From: an uncultured Anaerotignum sp.
GTDB lineage: Bacteria > Bacillota > Clostridia > Lachnospirales > Anaerotignaceae
Length of the DNA: 12,346 nucleotides
NCBI GenBank assembly: GCA_910578425.1
Contig: CAJTQX010000045.1
Location: forward strand, 3,224 to 15,569
Direction: 5' to 3'
Position numbers and translations under genes: made by a program. The notes beneath the pieces were generated by a model. The model had not been told where the DNA came from, ran no database searches, and was given only the letters and a program-made list of their open reading frames with translations. Positions 1 to 6,087 of the stretch are shown here, one piece after another; within the stretch, counting starts at the first letter, position 1, and each line of letters starts with the position of its first letter.

Positions 1-1376
1 AAATGCGGCGTAATAAGCCGCCCGCCGTTCACAATTGCCGAAGCCGCCCGCAGCAGCTGCAACGGCGTAATCTGGAAGGATTGCCCGAAGCTCATTGTCG
101 CCAGTTCCACAGGACCGATATTTTCCAGCTTATGAATGATACCGACAGCTTCTCCCGCCAAATCTACGCCTGTTTTCTGCGCAAAGCCAAATTTCCGCAT
201 ATATTCCAGAAAGGTTTCCGCGCCCAGCCGTTCGCCAATCTCCATAAATACCGGATTGCAGGAATTTTGCACACCCTGCACAAATGTTTCAGAGCCGTGC
301 GTGCGGGGATACCGCCAGCATTTTATCTGCCTGCCGCCTGCCACATAAAAGCCCCTGCAATAGAAGCTGCTTTCCGGCGTAACGACTTTTTCCTCCAACC
401 CTGCCGAGGAAGTTATGATTTTGAACGTGCTGCCCGGCTCATATGTATCGTTGATTGCCGTATTTCGCCACATCTGGTTTAGCAAATCGTTTTTTTCCTC
501 CTGCGAAAAACTGTCCCACTGCGCTGCAAGTGCAGGGTCTTGTATCGTAAACGGGTCATTCAGGTCAAAAAAGGGATAATTTGCCATTGCGTAAATTTCC
601 CCGTTCTGCGGGTTCAGCATAATGATAACGCCCCTCCTGGCTCCCTTGCTTTCCACAGCCTTGGCAATAGTCTGCTCGGCATACTGCTGCAAAACAACAT
701 CCAGCGTTGTCACAAGGTTTTTCCCATCCTCCGGTGGGATTCGGTCCTGTTTGCTTTCCACCTCATTCCCCCGGGAATCGGTCAGCGTCAGTATTTTCCC
801 CTGCTTACCTTCCAGAAGTTCATCATACTTTGCCTCCAGCCCGATAATTCCCTGATTATCTTTCCCAACAAATCCGACCACCTGCGCTGCCATTTCCGAA
901 TATGGATAAACGCGGCGGACGTCCTCATCTACTTCTACGCCCGGCAGCTCTGCTTTCCGTATCTCCGCAGCCGTTTCGGTATCCACCTTTGTTTTGATGC
1001 GTACCAGCGCAACATTCTGGCTGATTTTTTCCAGAACCTCTGTCTGCTCCAATTCCAGTATTTCCGCAAGAAAAGCCGCCGTTTTTTCTTTCTCTTTAAC
1101 CTGCACAGGAATCACGCTGACTGCGCAGACAGTTTCCGTCAGGGCAATCCCCTCCCCATTGCGGTCGAGTATAGATCCGCGCTTTGGCGTGATGAGGCGG
1201 TCACGCGTCTGCTGTTCGTATGCCAGTTCCTGCCATTCCTCCGCGCGGAAAAATTCAATGAACAATATACGCCCAAAAAGCAGCAGATACCCAAACACCG
1301 CGCAGAACAGAAATACCAGCAGTTTCTTTTTCGCGCCAATCGTAGGACGTTCCATTGCAGACACCCCATTTTTCAT
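1..1376 (-). CDS. Class B penicillin-binding protein (PBP2/SpoVD/FtsI type), 3' end outside window
   Basis: This is a peptidoglycan DD-transpeptidase that cross-links cell-wall stem peptides outside the membrane. The visible 458 residues begin with a short cytoplasmic tail and one membrane segment (about residues 18-40). The class B pedestal/dimerisation domain follows, with RGSILDRNG at 66-74. The transpeptidase domain has the nucleophile motif STFK (Ser316, Lys319) and the second motif SCN (372-374). The KTG motif and any PASTA domain lie beyond the left edge. The start at 1376 has AGAAGG three bases upstream; an alternative ATG at 1355 has only a weak site. The gene follows the iscU terminator, so it is probably transcribed separately. 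It is not in a dcw cluster here, since no ftsL precedes it. Division (FtsI/PbpB) and sporulation (SpoVD) roles cannot be separated without the C-terminus. Confidence 0.93.
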   Translation of the reverse strand, partial: MKNGVSAMERPTIGAKKKLLVFLFCAVFGYLLLFGRILFIEFFRAEEWQELAYEQQTRDRLITPKRGSILDRNGEGIALTETVCAVSVIPVQVKEKEKTAAFLAEILELEQTEVLEKISQNVALVRIKTKVDTETAAEIRKAELPGVEVDEDVRRVYPYSEMAAQVVGFVGKDNQGIIGLEAKYDELLEGKQGKILTLTDSRGNEVESKQDRIPPEDGKNLVTTLDVVLQQYAEQTIAKAVESKGARRGVIIMLNPQNGEIYAMANYPFFDLNDPFTIQDPALAAQWDSFSQEEKNDLLNQMWRNTAINDTYEPGSTFKIITSSAGLEEKVVTPESSFYCRGFYVAGGRQIKCWRYPRTHGSETFVQGVQNSCNPVFMEIGERLGAETFLEYMRKFGFAQKTGVDLAGEAVGIIHKLENIGPVELATMSFGQSFQITPLQLLRAASAIVNGGRLITPH

Positions 1377-1422
1377 AGTCCTTCTAATATATTGGAAAAA
1401 CAGAACGCATATGCAGAAATCT

Positions 1423-1438
1423 CCTGTTTCCCTGTTTC
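1423..1438. repeat. Tandem 8-bp repeat upstream of the PBP gene
   Basis: CCTGTTTC occurs twice in direct tandem, about 47-62 bases upstream of the PBP start codon and just downstream of the iscU terminator. It may be incidental. It lies where a promoter or operator for the PBP gene should be; I could not recognise a convincing sigma-A or sigma-E promoter there. Confidence 0.4.
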
Positions 1439-1443
1439 CGAGC

Positions 1444-1480
1444 AAAATAAAACGGAAGAGAGAAAATAGCTCCCTTCCGT
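1444..1480 (-). terminator. Rho-independent terminator after iscU
   Basis: On the minus strand an 11-bp stem (ACGGAAGGGAG paired with CTCTCTTCCGT, one G-T wobble) closes a 7-base loop and is followed by TTTTATTTT. It sits 23 bases after the iscU stop codon and ends the iscS-iscU unit before the PBP gene. Confidence 0.88.
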
Positions 1481-1502
1481 CAGGTCTTTTCATTGTTGTG
1501 TA

Positions 1503-1934
1503 TTATTCCGCATGATGGCGTTCGTCCACGTCCTCCACAGGCGGCTTTAAGCCCTCAATTACAATATGGTTTTTCTCCGCGTAATCCCAGAGGGCGGCAC
1601 GCAGGGCCTCCTCCGCAAGACAGGAACAGTGTACCTTTGCGGGCGGCAGACCGTCCAAAGCCTCCATAACGGCTTTATTCGTTACAGTCAGCGCGTCCTG
1701 CACGCTTTTGCCCTTTACCAGCTCCGTTGCCATAGAGCTGGTTGCCACAGCTGCGCCGCAGCCGAAAGTCTTAAATTTTGCGTCCTGCACAATGCCGTCC
1801 TCAATTTTCAGATATACCTTCATGATATCGCCGCATTTCGCATTGCCGACCTGCCCGATGCCACTCGCGTCCGCAATCTCGCCTACGTTTCTCGGGTTCA
1901 TAAAATGCTCCATTACCTTTTCGCTGTATTCCAT
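1503..1934 (-). CDS. iscU: Iron-sulfur cluster assembly scaffold IscU/NifU (Clostridium type)
   Basis: This 143-residue cytosolic scaffold assembles [2Fe-2S]/[4Fe-4S] clusters from sulfide supplied by the cysteine desulfurase encoded just upstream. The three cluster ligands are Cys34 (NAKCGD, with Asp36), Cys59 (FGCGAA) and Cys103 (KVHCSC, with His102). The LPPAK segment at 96-100 matches the LPPVK chaperone-binding loop of IscU. An additional Cys105 makes a CxC with the third ligand, which is not part of the usual three-cysteine set. The C-terminal tail is short and lacks the extra NifU domains, so this is the single-domain form. AAGGAGG lies about 8 bases before the ATG. It follows iscS by 33 bases and ends at a strong terminator. 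Confidence 0.95.
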   Translation of the reverse strand: MEYSEKVMEHFMNPRNVGEIADASGIGQVGNAKCGDIMKVYLKIEDGIVQDAKFKTFGCGAAVATSSMATELVKGKSVQDALTVTNKAVMEALDGLPPAKVHCSCLAEEALRAALWDYAEKNHIVIEGLKPPVEDVDERHHAE

Positions 1935-1967
1935 CTGTCTTTTCCTCCTTCGCAGTTCTGATTTTTG

Positions 1968-3149
1968 TCATTTGCCGTTTTTTACCGCTTCCTCGTAAAG
2001 CGGAGACATATCCCGCAGTCTCTGCACAATTGCGGGCAGTTTTTCCAAAATAAAATCTACTTCCTCCTCTGTGTTTTCCCTGTCCAGCGTCATGCGCAGA
2101 GAGCCGTGCGCCGTTTCATGCGGCAGCCCGATTGCCATAAGAACATGGGAAGGGTCGAGAGAGCCGGACGTACATGCAGAGCCGCTGGAAGCCGCAACGC
2201 CCATCGAATCCAGCAGCAGGAGCAGGGATTCCCCCTCGATATACGAAAACGAAATATTGCAGTTGCCCGGCAGCCTGTCCGAAGGGTGCCCGTTCAGGCG
2301 GCTGTAAGGGATATTCTCCAAAATTCCGCGGATCAGCTTATCCCGCAGGTGTGTCAGTTTTTTCGTTGTTTCTTCCATTTCTGCCACAGCAAGCTCAGCT
2401 GCTCTGCCAAGGCCAACAATGCCCGCAATGTTTTCTGTTCCGGCGCGTTTTCTCTTTTCCTGCGCCCCACCGAAAATAAGCGGTTCAATATTCACACCTT
2501 TGCGAATATAAATTGCCCCAACGCCTTTCGGCGCGCCCAGCTTATGCCCGCTCATGGAAAGCAGGTCAATGTTCATTTCCTCCACATTGATCGGCACATG
2601 CCCCACAGCCTGCACTGCGTCCGTATGGAACAGCACGCCATGCTTTCTGGCAATTCTGCCGATTTCAGCAATAGGTTCTATTGTACCGATTTCATTATTT
2701 GCAAACATTACCGAAATCAGGACTGTTTCGGGACAGATGGCGTTTTCCAGTTCCTCCAGAGAAATTTTCCCAAATTCATCCACGGGCAGGTATGTTACCC
2801 TTACGCCATGCTTTTCCAGATATTCCGCCGTATGCAGTATGGCATGGTGTTCAATTTTTGTTGTAATGATGTGGTTCCCTTTTTTCGCATAAGCCTCCGC
2901 GACTCCCCGCAGAGCCATGTTGTCACTTTCAGAACCGCCTGCCGTAAAATAAATTTCCTCCGGCTTCGCACCAATGGTACCGGCGACCTGACCGCGCGCG
3001 TTTTCCAGTGCGCGTTTGCTCTCCTTCGCAATGCCGTAAATGCTGGACGCATTTCCATAATATTCCCGGAAATAAGGCAGTATGGTATCTAAAACCTCCG
3101 GCCGTACCGGCGTTGTAGCCGCATTATCAAAATAAATTTTTGTAGACAT
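1968..3149 (-). CDS. iscS: Cysteine desulfurase, group I (IscS/NifS family)
   Basis: This PLP enzyme converts cysteine to alanine and passes persulfide sulfur to the scaffold IscU and possibly to tRNA thiolation. It has 393 residues, a normal length. The N-terminus IYFDNAATTP is typical. His101 (IEHHA) should stack on the PLP ring, Asp177 (HTDAVQ) contacts the pyridine nitrogen, and Lys203 (SGHKLGAPKG) should form the Schiff base. The catalytic Cys326 lies in SSGSACTSGSLDPSHVL, which marks the group I (NifS/IscS) subfamily. An upstream in-frame ATG at 3182 would add 11 residues, but the AAGGAG site about 8 bases before 3149 and family alignment favour 3149. It is first in a two-gene operon with iscU. 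No IscR or MnmA gene is adjacent in the window. Confidence 0.96.
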   Translation of the reverse strand: MSTKIYFDNAATTPVRPEVLDTILPYFREYYGNASSIYGIAKESKRALENARGQVAGTIGAKPEEIYFTAGGSESDNMALRGVAEAYAKKGNHIITTKIEHHAILHTAEYLEKHGVRVTYLPVDEFGKISLEELENAICPETVLISVMFANNEIGTIEPIAEIGRIARKHGVLFHTDAVQAVGHVPINVEEMNIDLLSMSGHKLGAPKGVGAIYIRKGVNIEPLIFGGAQEKRKRAGTENIAGIVGLGRAAELAVAEMEETTKKLTHLRDKLIRGILENIPYSRLNGHPSDRLPGNCNISFSYIEGESLLLLLDSMGVAASSGSACTSGSLDPSHVLMAIGLPHETAHGSLRMTLDRENTEEEVDFILEKLPAIVQRLRDMSPLYEEAVKNGK

Positions 3150-3176
3150 ATAAAAACTCCTTTCAGAATGCTTTAA

Positions 3177-3222
3177 TATCATAGTATTCTTATATGATTT
3201 ATATGTTTTACTTTATCATAGT
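3177..3222 (-). promoter_or_regulatory. Candidate operator/promoter region of iscS-iscU with repeated TATCATAGT boxes
   Basis: TATCATAGT occurs at 3177-3185 and again at 3214-3222, 37 bases apart. An oppositely oriented TATATGAT lies between them at 3191-3198. The first box and the middle element form an imperfect inverted repeat. The boxes lie 28-73 bases upstream of iscS in very AT-rich DNA. A weak sigma-A-like pair (TTGATT, 17 bases, TAAAGT on the minus strand) overlaps the distal box. The arrangement would suit an Rrf2/IscR-like repressor, but no such regulator is seen in the window and the motif is not one I can assign. Confidence 0.35.
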
Positions 3223-3295
3223 TTTTTCAAAAAATCAATAGCTTATTCCCATTTTATCGAAAGAAAAAACTGTTTTCATTTTCTGAAAAATTCCT

Positions 3296-3326
3296 GTTAT
3301 GAAACTCGGGAAAAACGTACATACTA
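3296..3326 (+). promoter_or_regulatory. Possible forespore-type (sigma-G/F-like) promoter for the DUF1540 gene
   Basis: TTATG at 3297-3301 and CATACTA at 3320-3326 are 18 bases apart. CATACTA agrees with the -10 consensus described for sigma-G/sigma-F in Bacillus, and TTATG fits four of five positions of the GHATR -35. Transcription would begin about 25 bases before the DUF1540 start codon. No good sigma-A promoter was seen here. The match is short and could be chance. Confidence 0.3.
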
Positions 3327-3357
3327 CTCTTGTAATCAAATCAAGGAGGGATTCGAC

Positions 3358-3519
3358 ATGGAAAAATGTAATGAATGTATCAAATGTACTGTAAACAATT
3401 GCAGACACCATCATCAGACAAAAAACTACTGCACACTGGACTCCATTCAGGTTGGCACGCATGAGTGCAACCCTACTATGGATCAGTGTACAGACTGCTG
3501 CTCTTTTATTTTGAAATAA
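3358..3519 (+). CDS. DUF1540 domain small cysteine-rich protein
   Basis: This 53-residue protein has nine cysteines (4, 7, 10, 15, 25, 37, 44, 47, 48). The core pattern IKCTVNNC, then YCTLDSIQVG, then QCTDCCSF is the DUF1540 signature (xCxVxxCxY..nxCxAxxIxV...TxCxSF). The cysteine spacing suggests metal binding, but this is inferred and the family function is not established. AAGGAGGG lies 7 bases before the ATG and a terminator lies 20 bases after the stop, so it is a complete single-gene unit. It runs opposite to iscS, which diverges from it across about 208 bases. There is no signal peptide or membrane segment. A longer reading frame on the opposite strand (3235-3582) is a shadow. Confidence 0.9.
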   Translation: MEKCNECIKCTVNNCRHHHQTKNYCTLDSIQVGTHECNPTMDQCTDCCSFILK

Positions 3520-3538
3520 CAGCCATTCTTTCGAAGGA

Positions 3539-3579
3539 GCGGGCGTTTCATGAATTTGAGGCGTCTGCTTTTTCCTTTT
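3539..3579 (+). terminator. Rho-independent terminator after the DUF1540 gene
   Basis: A 12-bp stem with four G-T wobbles pairs GCGGGCGTTTCA with TGAGGCGTCTGC around the loop TGAATT. The run TTTTTCCTTTT follows directly on the plus strand. It separates the DUF1540 gene from the chorismate mutase-shikimate kinase gene downstream. Confidence 0.82.
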
Positions 3580-3983
3580 CAATAATACCAGAAATATTTC
3601 AAATACTGCATTTTATACGTCCCAACGCCAGCATACTATGAACATAAAAATGGCTGTTCCCCCAAATTTCCGGAAAACAGATGTTTTGCTGCACATCCCG
3701 TACAGACAGGCAGTAAATCATTCGTCATATTATAATAATAAAAAGGAAAAAACAAACCACCTAAAAAAGACGACAGTACGTTCAAGCTTACCTTTGAATA
3801 TGGTTTATTTGTCTGGGCATACGGACCAACAGACAGCTATTTGAAACACTGTCTTGCTATTCTGACAGAATTTAGATATACTCTAATTCGGGATAGAATA
3901 CTGATCCTGTACTTTCGGAAACTCACGAAACAGACATTAGTGGATTCCGGAAGTACATTTGTCTTTTAGAAAGGAAAACAGCT
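3580..3983 (+). promoter_or_regulatory. Non-coding leader of the chorismate mutase-shikimate kinase gene with alternative hairpins
   Basis: About 400 bases without a convincing gene. AGACAG (3831-3836) can pair with CTGTCT (3849-3854), while CTGTC (3849-3853) can instead pair with GACAG (3864-3868); the two are mutually exclusive. A short stem follows around 3890-3906 (CGGGAT with ATCCTG). Then comes a strong 13-bp stem, 3908-3920 with 3945-3957 (one G-T wobble), followed by the weak T-rich stretch TTTGTCTTTT ending 16 bases before the ATG. The geometry resembles an attenuator or riboregulator, but I recognise no T-box, riboswitch or leader-peptide signature. TATAAT occurs at 3731-3736 without a good -35. 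TGAATA (3795-3800), 17 bases, CATACGG (3818-3824) resembles a forespore promoter weakly. Confidence 0.4.
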
Positions 3984-4757
3984 ATGGAACAGCTTAAAGA
4001 ATTAAGAGCCCGTCTGGATATGTGCGATGGAATTATTCTTGACGCGCTGCGCATGCGGAATAAAATTACAGAGGATATTGCGGAATACAAACGTTCCCAT
4101 AATATGCAGATTGTACAGCTGGATCAGGAAGAAAAGAAAAAATGCTTTCTGCAAAACCGTATGGAAGAAAACGAGCATCAGGAAGAAATATTGAACGTAT
4201 TTGACGCAATTCTGCTGAACAGTAAAAAAATTCAAACCAAAGCATTATTTGATTATAATTTTGTGCTGACAGGATTTATGGGAGCCGGAAAGACCACAAT
4301 TTCCAACACATTGAAGCATATATTCGCTATAGATGTCATTGAAATGGATCAAATCATAGCAGAAAGAGAAGGTATGTCCATTTCTGAAATTTTTGAAACC
4401 TATGGCGAACAATACTTCCGCGATGCAGAAACCAGTCTTCTGATTGAACTGCAAAGCCGGAAAAATATAGTGCTTTCCTGTGGCGGGGGGACTCCGCTGC
4501 GGGAAGTGAATGTATCAGAGATGAAAAAGATCGGCAAAGTCATTCTGCTGACGGCGAAACCAGAAACGATTTTTGAGCGCGTCAAAAACTGCCATGACCG
4601 CCCTGTCCTTGAAAATAATAAAAACATTCCATTCATTGCCGCGCTGATGGAACAACGCCGCCCGAAATATGAAGCCGCTGCTGACATCATCATCCCTACG
4701 GATGGCAAAAATGAATATGAAATCTGTAAGGAGATCATTACAAAAGTATTGGGATAA
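3984..4757 (+). CDS. Fused chorismate mutase (AroQ class) - shikimate kinase
   Basis: A 257-residue cytosolic protein with two domains of the aromatic amino acid pathway. Residues 1-85 are an AroQ helical chorismate mutase (chorismate to prephenate). By alignment to E. coli PheA-CM it keeps Arg8, Arg25, Lys36, Glu49, Ser80 and Gln84 (E. coli 11, 28, 39, 52, 84, 88), but has Gln45 and Gln48 in place of Asp48 and Arg51. Residues 92-257 are shikimate kinase (shikimate + ATP to shikimate 3-phosphate). The Walker A is GFMGAGKTT (97-105, Lys103), followed by FRDAE (Arg146, Glu149), CGGGT (166-170), lid DRPVL (Arg206) and RRPKYEAAAD (225-234). The usual DxD is ExD here (Glu120, Asp122). AAAGGA lies about 8 bases before the ATG. 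It stands alone, without other aro genes. The SK call is firm; CM activity is likely, not certain. Confidence 0.92.
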   Translation: MEQLKELRARLDMCDGIILDALRMRNKITEDIAEYKRSHNMQIVQLDQEEKKKCFLQNRMEENEHQEEILNVFDAILLNSKKIQTKALFDYNFVLTGFMGAGKTTISNTLKHIFAIDVIEMDQIIAEREGMSISEIFETYGEQYFRDAETSLLIELQSRKNIVLSCGGGTPLREVNVSEMKKIGKVILLTAKPETIFERVKNCHDRPVLENNKNIPFIAALMEQRRPKYEAAADIIIPTDGKNEYEICKEIITKVLG

Positions 4758-4797
4758 AGCTGCGCATGTATACCGGAGCAGGGAATCTTTCAAAAAA

Positions 4798-4850
4798 GTT
4801 TCAAGTAAGAGCTGTTAAGAAATAATCAAATCCCTCATGTTCCTTGAAAC
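4798..4850. repeat. Inverted repeat GTTTCAAG/CTTGAAAC with long loop
   Basis: Perfect 8-bp arms at 4798-4805 and 4843-4850 enclose 37 bases. Read on the minus strand the downstream arm is followed by TTTTTT, so it could act as a weak terminator for minus-strand transcripts reading past rpsI. It lies 40 bases after the chorismate mutase-shikimate kinase stop codon, and no T-run follows it on the plus strand. Confidence 0.4.
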
Positions 4851-4866
4851 AGAGAAAAATCGGAGT

Positions 4867-4895
4867 GTTTCCTGCTGCATCGGTAAGCAGGAAAC
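4867..4895. repeat. Perfect 10-bp hairpin, with an overlapping alternative stem
   Basis: GTTTCCTGCT (4867-4876) pairs perfectly with AGCAGGAAAC (4886-4895) around a 9-base loop. The 3' arm can alternatively fold locally as GCAGG-AAA-CCTGC (4887-4899). Neither strand shows an immediate T-run, so this is not a standard terminator. It lies between the converging rpsI and chorismate mutase-shikimate kinase genes. Confidence 0.5.
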
Positions 4896-4918
4896 CTGCA
4901 AGGAAAGAGCGATGAGCG

Positions 4919-4960
4919 GAAAAAAGACGGTACAGCCCTTGTAATCGGGGCTATACCGCC
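4919..4960 (-). terminator. Rho-independent terminator of the rplM-rpsI operon
   Basis: On the minus strand a 13-bp stem (GGCGGTATAGCCC with GGGCTGTACCGTC, two G-T wobbles) and a 9-base loop are followed by TTTTTTCC. It lies 76 bases after the rpsI stop codon. The intervening 3' untranslated stretch has no recognisable gene. Confidence 0.9.
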
Positions 4961-5036
4961 TAATCTGAAATTACTTCCTTGTCACCGCAAACCTTGGACT
5001 TTCAGGAGTTTCATAAATCTCTTAGTCTGTTCCAAA

Positions 5037-5429
5037 TTAACGCTTGCTGAACTGCGGAGCGCGACGAGCCGCTTTGAGACCGTATTTCTTTCTTTCTTTC
5101 ATACGAGGGTCTCTCGTCAGGAAACCTGCTTTCTTCAGGGACGGTCTGTAATCATTATCCGCCTGAAGCAGTGCTCTGGAGATACCGTGTCTGATCGCGC
5201 CTGCCTGACCTGTGAAACCGCCGCCATGCACGTTGACCAGAACGTCAAACTTTGCTGTTGTCTCAGTCAGTTCCAGAGGCTGGCGAACAATGAGTTTCAG
5301 TGTTTCCAGACCGAAATACTCGTCAATATCTCTTTTATTGATTGTAATTTTGCCGCTGCCGGGGATCAAATATACTCTGGCTACGGAAGATTTTCTTCTG
5401 CCTGTACCATAATATCTAGCTGCTGCCAT
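5037..5429 (-). CDS. rpsI: 30S ribosomal protein S9 (uS9)
   Basis: A complete 130-residue S9 of normal length. The N-terminal GTGRRKSSVARVYL, the central NVHGGGFTGQAGAIRHGISRAL and the basic C-terminal tail KKYGLKAARRAPQFSKR are diagnostic; in S9 this tail reaches the P-site tRNA in the small subunit. AGGAGG lies 7 bases before the ATG. It follows rplM by 15 bases, the conserved bacterial order, and is expected to share its promoter and leader control. Confidence 0.98.
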   Translation of the reverse strand: MAAARYYGTGRRKSSVARVYLIPGSGKITINKRDIDEYFGLETLKLIVRQPLELTETTAKFDVLVNVHGGGFTGQAGAIRHGISRALLQADNDYRPSLKKAGFLTRDPRMKERKKYGLKAARRAPQFSKR

Positions 5430-5444
5430 TATGCTTTCCTCCTA

Positions 5445-5882
5445 TCAAAATTTGAATTCCAATGTTTCAGGTTTCTGTGCTGCGTGAGGATGCTCTGCAC
5501 CGGCATAAACGTGCAGCTTGCCGAACATCTTCCTGCCCAGTGCGTTCTTCGGAAGCATACCTTTTACGGCGTGTTCAATGATTCTTTCGGGGTGCGTTTC
5601 CAGCATCTTGTCCATGCGCACTTCCTTCAGACCGCCTACCCAGCCGGAATGGCGGCGGTAGATCTTCTGTGTCAGTTTTTTGCCTGTCACAGCCACCTTT
5701 TCCGCGTTCACGATGATTACATAATCGCCCATGTCTACGTTAGGCGCGTACTGAGGTTTGTTCTTACCTCTCAAAATGTTTGCTACCTCAGAAGCCAGAC
5801 GGCCCAGTGTTACGTCTGTCGCATCAATGACGTACCACTTCTTTACTACGTCCGCTTCTTTAGCGATATACGTTGTTCTCAT
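5445..5882 (-). CDS. rplM: 50S ribosomal protein L13 (uL13)
   Basis: A complete 145-residue L13. Diagnostic segments are MRTTYIAKEADVVKKWYVIDA at the start, TLGRLASEVANILRGKNKP, the VTGKKLTQKIYRRHSGWVGG block and HPERIIEHAVKGMLPKNALGRKMFGKLHVYAG. The reading frame stays open upstream to an ATG at 6044, but those 54 codons lie in the leader RNA and resemble no L13. The ATG at 5882 has AGGAGGG about 8 bases upstream and matches the family start. It is first in the operon, with rpsI 15 bases downstream. Confidence 0.98.
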   Translation of the reverse strand: MRTTYIAKEADVVKKWYVIDATDVTLGRLASEVANILRGKNKPQYAPNVDMGDYVIIVNAEKVAVTGKKLTQKIYRRHSGWVGGLKEVRMDKMLETHPERIIEHAVKGMLPKNALGRKMFGKLHVYAGAEHPHAAQKPETLEFKF

Positions 5883-6052
5883 GGTTTTTGCCCTCCTGTC
5901 ATTAAATTTTGTTTGGCTCGTTGACTTCCCCACGGTCTGACAGGCAGTCCGCAGGCGATCTCCATTATGCCGGTTTCCGTCATAACTTATTGAGCCCCAC
6001 CTTGAGAAACATTTATCTAAAGCCGTTTCCGGCCTTAAACGCAAATTACAAC
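5883..6052 (-). promoter_or_regulatory. Probable L13 (rplM) leader RNA, autoregulatory 5' UTR
   Basis: About 170 nt lie between the predicted transcription start and the rplM start codon. Visible structure in the minus-strand RNA: an 8-bp stem TAAGGCCG/CGGCTTTA capped by a GAAA tetraloop (6018-6037); a second hairpin, TTATG and CGG pairing with CCG and CATAA around AAA (5965-5985); and GGCTC (5992-5996) able to pair with GAGCC (5915-5919) to enclose the second hairpin. Firmicutes commonly carry an L13 leader at this position, thought to bind L13 for feedback control. The assignment rests on position and structure; a covariance-model search is needed to confirm it. Confidence 0.65.
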
Positions 6053-6058
6053 TTCTAT

Positions 6059-6087
6059 ATTATAGTATGCGCCTTTTCCACTGTCAA
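6059..6087 (-). promoter_or_regulatory. Sigma-A promoter of the rplM-rpsI operon
   Basis: On the minus strand TTGACA (6082-6087) and TATAAT (6059-6064) are separated by exactly 17 bases, a full consensus match. This agrees with the high expression expected of a ribosomal protein operon. Transcription should start near 6052. Confidence 0.9.

Noticed and set aside
540..1469. 309-codon plus-strand frame across the PBP gene
   Set aside because: It is the complement of the PBP coding sequence, whose STFK and SCN motifs are on the minus strand; its product is not family-like.
3235..3582. 115-codon minus-strand frame opposite the DUF1540 gene
   Set aside because: It is antisense to a recognised family gene with a perfect ribosome binding site and terminator, and its own product matches nothing I know.
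3638..3844. 68-codon plus-strand frame in the leader of the chorismate mutase-shikimate kinase gene
   Set aside because: There is no ribosome binding site before its ATG, the composition is unremarkable and the product is unrecognised.
5883..6044. N-terminal extension of the L13 reading frame by 54 codons
   Set aside because: It lies in the leader RNA, resembles no L13, and the ATG at 5882 has a strong ribosome binding site and the family N-terminus.
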